Assembly (NCBI RefSeq): GCF_910592395.1 | Contig: NC_088316.1 | Location: 8,990,001 to 9,054,000, forward strand | DNA length: 64,000 bases | Source: Lineus longissimus | Taxonomy: Eukaryota > Nemertea > Pilidiophora > Heteronemertea > Lineidae | Reading direction: 5' to 3' | Shown here: positions 55,279-64,000 of the stretch, piece by piece | Numbering within the stretch: the first letter of the stretch is position 1 | How the letters are laid out: each line of letters begins with the position of its first letter | Translations under genes and position numbers: made by a program | Notes under the pieces: model-generated | Database searches by the model: none | Seen by the model: the letters and a program-made list of their open reading frames with translations, nothing else | What the model was told of the DNA's origin: nothing

Positions 55279-58200
55279 GTGAGCAACAGAAGCCCAAAAA
55301 ATTGAAACAAACAATATAAGACTTCTCACCTGAATGTCGTCACAGTACAGTGACTGTCAATAAAACATTCAAATCTCTCATAATCTTTGACTGACTCAAA
55401 ATTCTTGCATCAAGGGCAAGTATCCCCGATGTTGGCAAACTTAAACCCTTTGTTGGCCCAAGGTCCCTTTGTGATGATCTTTATTGCTTATCGCTCACTC
55501 ACACTATTATGGGGTAATCTGCTAACAGTAGGGTTGCTAACTCCAGGAATGGCATTGCAGGATTCAGGATGCTGGGCCTAAAATGGATAAATAAAAATAC
55601 AGTGTCTGTCATGTCTGTCGGGAAAAAAAGGAACAGAGAGTTAGGCAGACGAATATCTTGTTTCTTTTTCTAATACTAATACACACTGCATCACAAAATA
55701 CAGACTATTTTTAGTCAGAGATTCCTAGTGGAGATCCAATTGAAATTCGGTGCGAAAGAACCAGAAGCCCAATTGCAAAATGACTGACACTCAATGACTC
55801 GACATGAGTACAAGTTTTACTTTTATGACACAATATCTTCTGCTTTTATTTTACATGTAGGTAGAGGTGTGCGGGCAACTGAAGTCATTCAGAAGAACAC
55901 CTTCATAATGGAGTACAAGGGGGATCTGATTTCTGCTAGTGAGGGCGATGAAAGAGAGATTGTAGATCCCAGTAACTTCCGATTTTTTTTCCAATATAAA
56001 GGTGAATACTTATGGTAAGTAAAGTTTGACCTGTTAAACCTTAGCAAGTTATACGACAGGGCAGAGCTGGTCTGTCCGACGTCCTCGTGGAGTTGTCATA
56101 ATATTGTACACGTTTTTGACACTGAACCCTCTGCACTGCAGTACAAAACAGCTCCATTGCTTTTGTGGCTAGGCGCCAATCAAAGTCAAAGGGTAGCCTG
56201 GTCGCATCTCTGGTGAAGAAATGATTGTGGCTGCTGTTCAGGATGAAACTTAAGCCACAAGACACAGTTATCATTTAAATTATTTGCTGGAGACTTCAAA
56301 CTGGGTACAAACAAAGAAATAATTGAAATGTTTCTTCTCCACCTTTGTCCTTGATCAACAGGTGAGTGCATTGTCCATCGATCATTTCAACCACCATGGT
56401 ATTTACATGATTGTATCCACCAACCGAATCAAATGTTTATTCCCTTATTACATGAGAAATTAGTTTCTACACCTTGTTAATGTTGTCAATGTGAAAATCT
56501 TTTAAGATGCAAATTCGAAATAGTGAGTCTAGGAGGTTGAAACTTAGTGTGTGGATTTATTATGACAGCATGACTTGACATACCGAAAATCATTGCCATT
56601 TGACCTACTTTCTGGGCTCCAGGCGGCCATCTTTGAAAACCTTATTTTTCAATATCTCATGAATGCTGATAGCTAGGATCTTGAATTTTTTTTGTGGATA
56701 CCTCTGAAGAGACTACATGACTTGTTACCTGGGTTTTTGATTTGACCTACTTTTCAAGGTTACAGATGTCAAATTCTATAATTTCACCGCAGGTGGCATG
56801 TTTCGTCATCACTTGTTGTAGACTCTTTAAATTTGGTATGTAGACACTTATTGAGCATCTCTACATGTTGATAAAAAAGTACATGTAGGTCAATGTGACC
56901 AACTTTTCAGTGATAAGTACCGGTAGGTCAAGTTTGTAAAATCCTTTGAAGAGATTGTTATAGAAAATTGTGTTGCCCAAGGTTACACATGACTTGACCA
57001 AGTCAGTGTGATTCCTCTCTGTGTATTTGCTCCTCACCAATTAATTCACACTCTCTCTGCAGTGCAACTATATATATCATTAATTCATGTCAATTACCAA
57101 ACTACAAATCTGTCATGATATCTAGGAATAAATCAACCCCAGGTGAGCACAATGTCCCAAGGACATTTCATTTCCTGCCTTTTATAGTCCAGTTGCATCT
57201 TTAAAGTTTGTTCATTATCTTTCAGTATCGATGCAATGAATGAACCACTGGCCGGAGATGCAACACTAGGGCGCCTTGCCAATCATTCATCCAAAAGACC
57301 AAATGCAAAGGTCAAGGCGGTGGAGGTGGACGGGACCCCACACCTCTGTTTCTTTGCCATCAGCGAAATTCAGGTGGGAGAGGAGGTGGTATACAATTAT
57401 GGGGTGAGCAATCTCCCCTTTAAAGTTGTAGAGGTAAGCAAGTCATTTCCATTTTTAGCTCGCCTCTCAGAAGAGGTGAGCTTATCCTATACCGTGGCGT
57501 CCGTCGTCGTCTGTCGTCCGTCGTCGTCTGTCGTCCGTCGTCGTCGTCGTCCGTTGTCGTCCATCGTCCGTTAGCAGGGCACGATTCTAAACTGTTAGAG
57601 CTATTGAGTTGAAACTTAGTACACATGTACCCTTATGTAGTGGCATTTTGGAGACCAAGTTTCAATCTGGTTCGATGCATAGTTTGGCCACCAGCGGGCC
57701 AAAGGTTAAGAGTGAAAATATGCAATATCTCCCTTAAATACTGGTCGGAAAATTTTGAAAACAAATATGGTAGGTACTTCTAGCAAAGGTACATCATATA
57801 ATCCTCCGGGTTTTTGATTTGACCTACTTTTCAAAGTCACATAGGTCAAACTTCATTAAATCACCGTAAGGTGGCACGTTTCGTTTCTATTTGAGCTATA
57901 AGCTTCTTAATTTGTATGGACTTGTATCTAGCAACCCTCTAATTTGCCCCTTGGACATCAAATAAGGCCGCCAGGCGGCCATCTTGAAAATTGAACAAAG
58001 TCATATAACTGTGAAACCAATGATTGTATTTCAACCAAATTTCTTGTGTTGATGTATCTAGGTACCCTTTACATTATCCCAAATTTTCAGTCAAATCTGT
58101 CACCTAATATGGCTGCCAGGCGGCCATCTTGAAAACCATTCAAAGCCCTATTATTCTGAAACTGATTATACGATTGCAACCAAATTTCATGTGATTATGT

Positions 58201-61200
58201 ATCTATGTACTCTTTATGTTATCCCAAATTTTCAATGTAATCTGATAACAAATATGGCCGCTAGGCTGCCATCTTGAAAATTCAACGAAACCTTGTTACT
58301 CCCTAAACTGTTGATTAGATGTCAACCAATTTCCAAGTGACATGCACATCGACTGCAAATGACATGCACTAACATTAACTGAGGTGAGCACATGGTCCCT
58401 GGACCATTCATTTTTCTTTCAATGGTGTATCGGCACAAACCCATTGACCGCTACATGGCGCTGGTCGTAACTAAGGTATTGCGTGTTTTTGTCAGCGATG
58501 TAAAGCAATACGGCGACGATGGAGCTTGAAGTACGTGTACAAAAATGACAACAAAAAACAGGACCAGACAATTTCTTGCCGATTTGTCATTGAAATTGAT
58601 TTTCACAGTGCTATATTGTCATTTAATGTCATCACAAACACAGCGTTGTCATCTTTGACAAGTGGAGAAGGTGCGAAACGTAGTTACAAGCAGCGCCGCC
58701 TAGCGGAGGCCGATACCTCATTACAATGCTATTTACTGATGTTTGTGAAAAGTATTCCCGTATTAGAATATTCGAAACAGTGACAACAATATTGAGCACG
58801 CGCTGCCATGACAAGATTATTGCATTGGCAACCACATTTTTTTGCAAAGACCTAACATGTGCTGTAGTAGAGCTAATAGGTATGGCTTGCGAAAGTTTGG
58901 ATTCCCAGTATATCATACATAGTAGACTTTTCATATTAAGAGGGGGCTTGAAGTGTTATCAGTAAATGACGCTACTTTCATGTGAATGTGAATGAGATAT
59001 CCACCATGCCATGCAAGTCAGCATCAAGCGGCATGTCATCAAGACGAATGAATCTGCAAAGAGTGACATCACACACGTCACACTGATTTAGGACATGAGC
59101 AGGACTATGAAGGAAGAAGTCGCATCATACATGATGTTCTCTTTTCCTAGGTGTTCAGGAATGTCGGGGGATGTACAGCTGCAGCTTCAAGGAATTTTTG
59201 AACCGTGAAGCCTGCCTAAACAGGCTTTTCAATCACATGGAGACCTATACACCCTGTAGTTTTTTGCCTATTTTGGGGACATGACTTTTTGTTTTTCATC
59301 TTAATTTTGGGATATTTTGTTGCGCCAAATTTTCTGAATTGCGACGCTATATAATTGAAATAATTGAAATTTTGACTGATATTGTCACCTGCGCCTGAAA
59401 AAATCATTATATTAGGATAAAGTATCGAATTGGGTAACTGCTTGAAGCAATATCAATTGACCATCTTGAGATGACATAAAATGCCTTCAGGGATAAGACA
59501 CACTATCCTCTGGTAATGTCCTGATCATGGAATTGCTTCTCATATTTCAGCTGGTATGGAATGACCAAAACAAACAGTTTTTGTCTATTTACTGAGATCA
59601 GTTCATTGAGGAGATATACATCGCACACGCTTTTACAGCTGCAAAGTTGAAACTTGTTGGGATAGTCACCCAAAGACAGAATGAAGACTAGGCACATTCT
59701 GGAGTTGCTAGGATTTTTGGCTCACCGTAGGGGAGTCTATACAATACCGCAGTGTCCGTCGTCTGTCGTCGTCGTCGTCGTTGTATCCTGTTTCAAAAAC
59801 AGTGGCACGTTTCTTAACCACTAGGCCTATGAATTTGAAACTTTGTACACAGGATTCCCTCGGTCAGATGACCTGTGACAATAAATTTCGGTCCGATCTG
59901 ATTCTAAAACTGGCCACCAGGGGGCCAAATGTGGATGGTATCTAAAAAGTGTGATATTTCGCTTATTAATGACTTGTTTTTGATAAAACTTTTGTGGTAG
60001 GTACTCATAGCAAGGATACATCATATATCATACAGGTTTTTAATTTGACTTACTTTCAAGGTCACAGGGGTCAAATGGCGTAAATTGGCCGTTTCAGTGT
60101 AAACTATGGCACGTTTCTCAACCGCAACAGCTATGAACTTGAAACTTTGTACATATAACCCCTTATATCAGATAACCTCTGGTGCTGAATTTTGGTCCGA
60201 TCTGATTCTCAACTTGGCCACCAGGGGGCCGAATGTGGATATCTAAAAAGTGTGATATCTCGCTTATTTAATGATTTGTTTTCGATAAAACTTTTGTGGT
60301 AGGCATTCATAGCAAGGATACATCATATATTGTACGGGTTTATAATTTGACCTGCTTTTCAAGGTCGCAGAGGTCAAATGGCGTAAATTGGTCGTTTCAG
60401 TGTTACTATGGCACGTTTCCCAACCGCAGCAGCTATATGCACTTGAAACTTGGTACATATAACATGTATAACCCCATGTATCAGATAACCTATGGTGCTG
60501 AATTTCAGTCCAATCTGATTCTCAACTTTTGTGGTAGGCATTCATAGCAAGGATACATTATATATCATACAAGTTTTTAATTAGACCTACTTTTCAAGGT
60601 CGCAGAGGTCAAATGGCATAAATTGTCTGTTTGAGTGTAACTATGGCACCCCTATAACCCCCTACATCAGATAACCTTCGACACCGAGTTTTGGCTTGAT
60701 CTAAGTATTTTCCATTTGGTTACATACTGTTCACTTTCTGTAACTAGCATGAATTAATTGTCTACTAAATATACTTACGGTGAGCACAATGGCCCCTGGC
60801 CGTTTCATTTATTGCGTGCTTTGGTCACCCTGCCCTCTAGGCATTGATCTTATGATACAACAATTCACATTTTATTTTAGGAGGCTGCTAAAACAGCCAG
60901 AGGCATTGGTATGTGTCCTGAGTTTTTGTCTAGGCTGCAATGATTTCTGTAAGCAGTGAAATTTTCAAGCAATATTTAGAATTTGAATTTGAACTTGGTC
61001 TCATCTCTTGAACGAGAACCAGCTCCCAATTCTACGTTGTCGAGCGGAAAGGATGATAAGAAAATTTGCCAGTGACTGTGTGTTTTTCGGTGTTATGGGG
61101 ACCCACCTGTGTTGTTCCAATCGGGGACACCCCTCCGAACAGGGACATTCATGATCTTAGCAACATGCAGAATAATTTACAGCTCTACTTAAGTTTATAG

Positions 61201-63677
61201 GATGTCCGCATAGGTCAGATAAGAAGGTCCAAATCAACCGTGGGACGTCTTTTTATGAACTTGATGATGATGAGTCTTGTGCATAATTACACACGTCCCC
61301 GTTTGTATGATGTAAAATTGTACATCCCCAATTAAAATGTGGTGCACAGAAAATTCACTGTTTACAGTAATTTTTGAGTTTTTCCTGGATTGACTGGCTG
61401 ATTCGTCTCGGACATGTAGTTCTGCTGTCAGTGAATGTATTACGGCTACATTCTGCTCACCCATCTTTCGCCTCTGAATGTCACGTGGGATAGTCTGGAA
61501 CTAGGCAGAAATGTTTGTTTTTGCATTTTGCACCTTGCAGCAATATACTAATTTTTTTAATTTAAAACAACGGTATTGTTATTCTAACAACTCGTGATTG
61601 TGGCTGATTGAAGCAAACATTGTTCCCTGCCTAAAAACAAGACAGCTGTGCTATCTATGATGTTGCTGGTCTCTTATTCATCATACACAGAGAGCTGAAA
61701 CATGAAAGAATAAGAAAACGAGTAGAAAAGAAACTACTTGATTGAATGATTCCTTTCACCCACCTCAGTCTTGCTGCCAGTTTTTACAACTTGCCCTGTT
61801 CTTACAAGCCAGGATAAACTCTCTCAATCTACTGAGACTGCCTTCCATTCTGTTGCATTTACCAAAGTTCGTGTTGAATGTTGCTGAATTTTTTATTGAT
61901 TCTAACCTCTTCACTACTGTTTAATTTTGTGTGTGGCAATATTTGCTTTATATATGACTGGTTTGACGTCATTGGCTCAAAACGCAGTTCAACAATATTT
62001 TCCAACAAAAATTGCATGACGTCATCAAAATGACGACTCCCATAGCATGCATCATTGCGTTGAAACCTGATGAATATGTCCATCTTTTCTAAATGGTTCC
62101 GCAATGCAGATTAGGCCAAGTGATTAAATGATGTGCTGCCCTCAGTGCTGGTCTTTCTTTGTGTCATCATTATTATTCTTGTTCATTCTTTAAACGTCAT
62201 TCTACTAACAAGTAACATTGGCATTGCCACATTTTTTCAATAATATATATTGTTGTATCAGTTATGCCAAGGAATAATGATGTGTGTTTTTCATTTCACT
62301 TGGGAATGCCCCTCCAAACGTGGGTCGTACTCAATCTTTTCACTCTGAAGCCAGCCTCCGCATCAGGTAGAGTGTTGTACAGCTAAAGTACAGGATATCT
62401 AGTTGGTGTTTTGGTCTCCCTTCATATCGTCTACAGTGGCAGAAATCCACATGTTTCACAGAAAAACATGTACAAATGAAGGATACGCATATGATAGCCG
62501 TAAAACATTCAATACAAAGGGCCTCCCTGCTTTTGATGGTCTGGATCTTTTTGATTTACACAAATCAAAAAATGAAGTGGGCTGGTAGGAAACAACGAAA
62601 GGCTGTGGCTTAATGGAAATGTTCTTCTTCCAGTTCGAAATGAAGATTGTGAAGCATGCCCTGAGGAAGAGCAGCCAGAAGAGGTTGGCCAAGTAGAAAA
62701 CCCCGAAGAAGTGCCAGGTACTTGAGCGTTTTATCCTTTCTAACTAAACTGTTCGTTCTTGACTACCTTGGCAGTAGTTGTAGTCTGCTTAACTGTCTTT
62801 CTACATACCTGTCTGTAAATACTGAATGATTTCATTTCTTTTGCTCGAAAGAGTCATCCTGTCAGGTCCAGGTTATCAAGGTTCCGCCGTGTCCAACTGG
62901 CACTGTCCTGAAGAAGTCCGAGTTCTAGGCTTCTGGTGCACGTTGCCAAGTCGGCAAACTGTGTTTTACCAAAAAAGTGAATCAATAAGGAATTTACAAA
63001 AGGAAGCCTGTTGGTGGGCAACCAAATGTTTCCTTGGTGTCAGGCTTGCTCATGGGTCACCACATACGTTCCCGTTCAGAGGGTTTTATGTTAGGGCGTA
63101 AGGATTTCTGTATAGTAACAGTAGTGGCAATTTGAAGCAGTATTTGGAATTTTTACCATGTGGACCAGCACAGATCAACATTGTCTGTATCTAAGGGGAC
63201 CAATCTCTTTGTTGTTTCAATTTGGAACGCCCCTCCAAACGGGGTCGTCCACAATCTTTAATGAAGTATGATGGAAGTGAAAGATTGAAATAATGAAGTG
63301 TGCTTAGAGGTACCATGAAAGGCTGTGGCTTAATGGAAATATTTTTCTTCCAGTTTCAAATGAAGATTGTGAAGCATGCCCTGAGGAAGAGCAGCCAGAA
63401 GTGGTTGGCCAAGTAGAAAACCCCAAAGAAGTGCCAGGTACTTGCATGTTTTATCCTCACTAACTCTTCCTTCTTGGCTAATGTACCTTGGTAATCTGCT
63501 TTCTAACTGTCCTACTGCAGCTTGGTATTGTTACTGTATTTTCCTTTCTTTTGCTTCAAAGAGTCATCCCGACGGGTTCAGGTCATTCAGGTTCCCACAT
63601 TTCAAACATACTGGCACTGTCCTGAAAAGCCTGATTTTTGGGCTTCTGATCTTGAAGTATTTGTGACTATTAGAAAG
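55150..63677 (+). CDS. KMT5A/SETD8-like SET-domain lysine methyltransferase, partial gene model
   Basis: Joined exons are 55150-55278 (ATG at 55152), 55861-56014 and 57226-57433, giving 163 in-phase codons, followed by probable exons 60881-60908, 62634-62717, 63354-63437 and 63562-63677. The first three encode a whole SET core: PGK-GRGVRATEVIQ, EYKGDLI (residues of about 60), FFFQYKGEYL-CIDA, LGRLANHS (S-adenosylmethionine-binding Asn-His), HLCFFAISEIQVGEE and VVYNYG with the catalytic Tyr. Order and spacing fit KMT5A, which monomethylates histone H4 Lys20 in the nucleus and also methylates other proteins; the substrate here is unknown. The N terminus is short (about 40 residues, basic at KRRRHH), unlike the long N terminus of vertebrate KMT5A. 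All junctions keep the frame. The later exons encode acidic repeats and a VQVIQVPTFQTYWHCPEKPD segment. The ATG lies two bases after an acceptor, so a 5' non-coding exon is expected upstream. Confidence 0.8.
55861..56014 (+). CDS. SET gene exon 2 (N-terminal SET)
   Basis: Acceptor 'acatgtag|gt' and donor TTATG|GTAAGT. Enters in phase 1 and leaves in phase 2. It encodes GRGVRATEVIQKNTFIMEYK and GDLISASEGDER, the SAM-binding start of the SET fold, then RFFFQYKGEY. Confidence 0.9.
56500..57172 (+). mobile_element. 5'-truncated hairpin/(GTC)n element in SET intron 2
   Basis: The 3' end GGTGAGCACAATGTCCCAAG..CATTTCATT is present at 57142-57172, with core blocks and a diverged AGGTCA-rich box at about 56738-56775. 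The 5' hairpin and (GTC)n tract are missing. It ends about 55 bases before exon 3. Confidence 0.6.
57226..57433 (+). CDS. SET gene exon 3 (C-terminal SET)
   Basis: Acceptor 'atctttcag|ta' and donor GTAGAG|GTAAGC. It encodes CIDAMNEPLAGDATLGRLAN, HS, then an Asp-Gly-x-Pro-His-Leu strand and EEVVYNYGVSNLPF. Enters in phase 2, leaves in phase 0. The SET domain is complete at its end. Confidence 0.92.
57457..58413 (+). mobile_element. Hairpin/(GTC)n element in SET intron 3
   Basis: The hairpin AGCTCGCCTCTCAGAAGAGGTGAGCT starts 23 bases after the exon 3 donor and is followed by a (GTC)n tract (57497-57570). It ends GGTGAGCACATGGTCCCTGG..CATT. The body has several diverged copies of 'ggcggccatcttgaaaa'. 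The hairpin contains AGAG|GTGAGC, a strong splice-donor-like sequence that could compete with the true donor. Confidence 0.8.
58414..59718. other. Intronic, no exon supported
   Basis: Frames of 60-100 codons occur on both strands without usable splice pairs. A 'ttcctag' acceptor-like site at about 59150 is followed by a frame that stops after 16 codons and is not called. Confidence 0.4.
59719..60810 (+). mobile_element. Hairpin/(GTC)n element in SET intron 3, second copy
   Basis: It starts GGCTCACCGTAGGGGAGTCT after a T run, with a (GTC)n tract at about 59756-59780, and ends GGTGAGCACAATGGCCCCTG..CGTTTCATT. The core repeats begin 'ggcacgtttct' at about 59803, 60108 and 60409. It belongs to the same subfamily as 46968-48300. 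Confidence 0.85.
60881..60908 (+). CDS. Probable 28-nt micro-exon of the SET gene
   Basis: Acceptor 'attttattttag|ga' and donor CATTG|GTATGT enclose 28 bases that read EAAKTARGI in the phase left by exon 3 (phase 0) and exit in phase 1, which the next exons require. The match of phase on both sides is the main support; the exon is short, so it could be coincidence. Confidence 0.45.
62634..62717 (+). CDS. Duplicated acidic exon, copy 1 (84 nt)
   Basis: Acceptor 'ttcttccag|tt' and donor GCCAG|GTACTT. Phase 1 at both ends, 28 codons reading (V)RNEDCEACPEEEQPEEVGQV and so on. It is acidic, with two Cys three residues apart. Because it is symmetric, its inclusion or skipping preserves the frame. 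Confidence 0.7.
62852..62930 (+). pseudogene. Decayed copy of the WHCPEKPD exon
   Basis: The counterpart of the exon at 63562. It starts in phase with ESSCQVQVIKVP, but about four bases are missing relative to the other copy before 'ctggcactgtcctgaa', so the frame shifts and stops at TAG (about 62931). The NWHCPE motif survives in another frame. It is probably skipped. Confidence 0.55.
63354..63437 (+). CDS. Duplicated acidic exon, copy 2 (84 nt)
   Basis: Identical splice signals, phase and length to 62634-62717. It reads (V)SNEDCEACPEEEQPEVVGQV; it differs at four or five bases, three of which change the protein. Confidence 0.7.
63562..63677 (+). CDS. Probable next SET-gene exon (WHCPEKPD)
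   Basis: Acceptor 'tgcttcaaag|ag' continues in phase 1 as ESSRRVQVIQVPTFQTYWHC, PEKPDFWASDLEVFVTIRK, and could leave at AGAAAG|GTTCAA in phase 0, though this donor is weak. The peptide has the look of a folded segment, but I know no family for it. The gene probably runs past the end of the window. Confidence 0.5.
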
Positions 63678-64000
63678 GTTCAAATTGACAGATATGACAA
63701 TATAATGGTACTTGGGAATGCCCCTCCAAACAGGGCTTTCCTCAATCTTTTCACTCTGAGGCCAACCTTGGCATCATGTACAGTGACGTACAGCTAAAGT
63801 GCAGGACACCTAGTTGAGATCATCCTTGAAAATCCAGAGTCAGTTGTATCCTCCTTCCCTTGCACACGTTACTGACCCTGGATAAATCCGATGGTTATTC
63901 GGGGACGAGGCGGACCAATCTACTCCGCTCAATGAAAACGGCTCTTACATCATTCCGAGCAACTCCATCACTATCGAAAACAAGAGAGCATCTATGCGTT
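63678..64000 (+). other. Window end, intronic or next exon
   Basis: A frame open to the window edge from about 63880 (FGDEADQSTPLNENGSYIIP) looks coding, but no acceptor AG precedes it after the last stop, so it is not called. Confidence 0.25.

Larger units (their letters stand above)
62300..63830 (+). repeat. Tandem duplication carrying SET-gene exons
   Basis: Units with a period of about 720 bp are shown by 'aaaggctgtggcttaatgga' (62598 and 63318), the exons at 62634 and 63354, the downstream 'gagtcatcc' exons (62851 and 63561), and 'tgggaatgcccctccaaac' at 62300 and 63715. The copies are about 90% identical in the exon and less in the rest. Confidence 0.85.

Noticed and set aside
59150-59220. 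Further SET-gene exon after 'ttcctag'
   Set aside because: The in-phase frame stops after 16 codons and no homology is visible; the micro-exon at 60881 fits the phases better.
1-64000. CRISPR array or prokaryotic operon
   Set aside because: The repeats are satellites and transposons without regular spacers; spliced exons and LTR elements show an animal genome.

Overview
The window looks like nuclear DNA from an animal, most likely a marine invertebrate. It has intron-containing genes with GT/AG junctions, two nearly intact LTR retrotransposons of the Ty3/Gypsy group, many short inverted-repeat DNA transposons, and a multi-copy element with an end hairpin and a (GTC)n tract, reminiscent of elements known from molluscs and echinoderms. 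The phylum cannot be fixed from this sequence. Most of the 64 kb is transposon and repeat; host coding sequence is sparse and broken into small exons.

Layout. 1-4.3 kb: a decayed minus-strand ubiquitin-specific-protease-like gene (exons between 2.1 and 3.5 kb), a tRNA-derived SINE, and a CRE/TATA promoter with a candidate first exon at 4052-4280. 4.7-6.9 kb: an 81-bp satellite split by a hairpin-ended element. 7-12.3 kb: several inverted-repeat elements and a weak two-exon candidate gene. 12.8-17.9 kb: a complete Mag-type Ty3/Gypsy element (140-bp LTRs with one mismatch, 5-bp target duplication, tRNA-Ser primer site, one 1379-aa Gag-Pol frame). 18-31 kb: hairpins, minisatellites, a dead gene fragment, and the first of two nearly identical 953-bp elements with 9-bp target duplications. 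31.3-42.4 kb: a 774-bp TIR transposon, then a 10.3-kb divergent Ty3/Gypsy element with separate gag and pol frames joined by a probable -1 frameshift and a 1.4-kb long-inverted-repeat element nested in its leader. 42.4-50 kb: the second 953-bp element, a foldback element, and more hairpin/(GTC)n elements. 50-64 kb: a KMT5A/SETD8-like SET-domain methyltransferase gene on the plus strand, with a C-terminal tail built from tandemly duplicated exons and introns filled by hairpin/(GTC)n elements.

The most interesting points are: (1) the SET gene with its duplicated in-phase 84-nt exons; (2) the hairpin/(GTC)n family, which repeatedly carries a nuclear-receptor-like motif (AGGTCA direct repeat preceded by TCA) and strong splice-donor-like ends; (3) the 10.3-kb retrotransposon, with an arginine in place of the zinc-knuckle histidine, a -1 frameshift signal and a long unknown C-terminal extension; (4) the USP-like gene whose catalytic cysteine position is arginine; (5) a marked excess of the CRE palindrome TGACGTCA, largely delivered by transposon ends.
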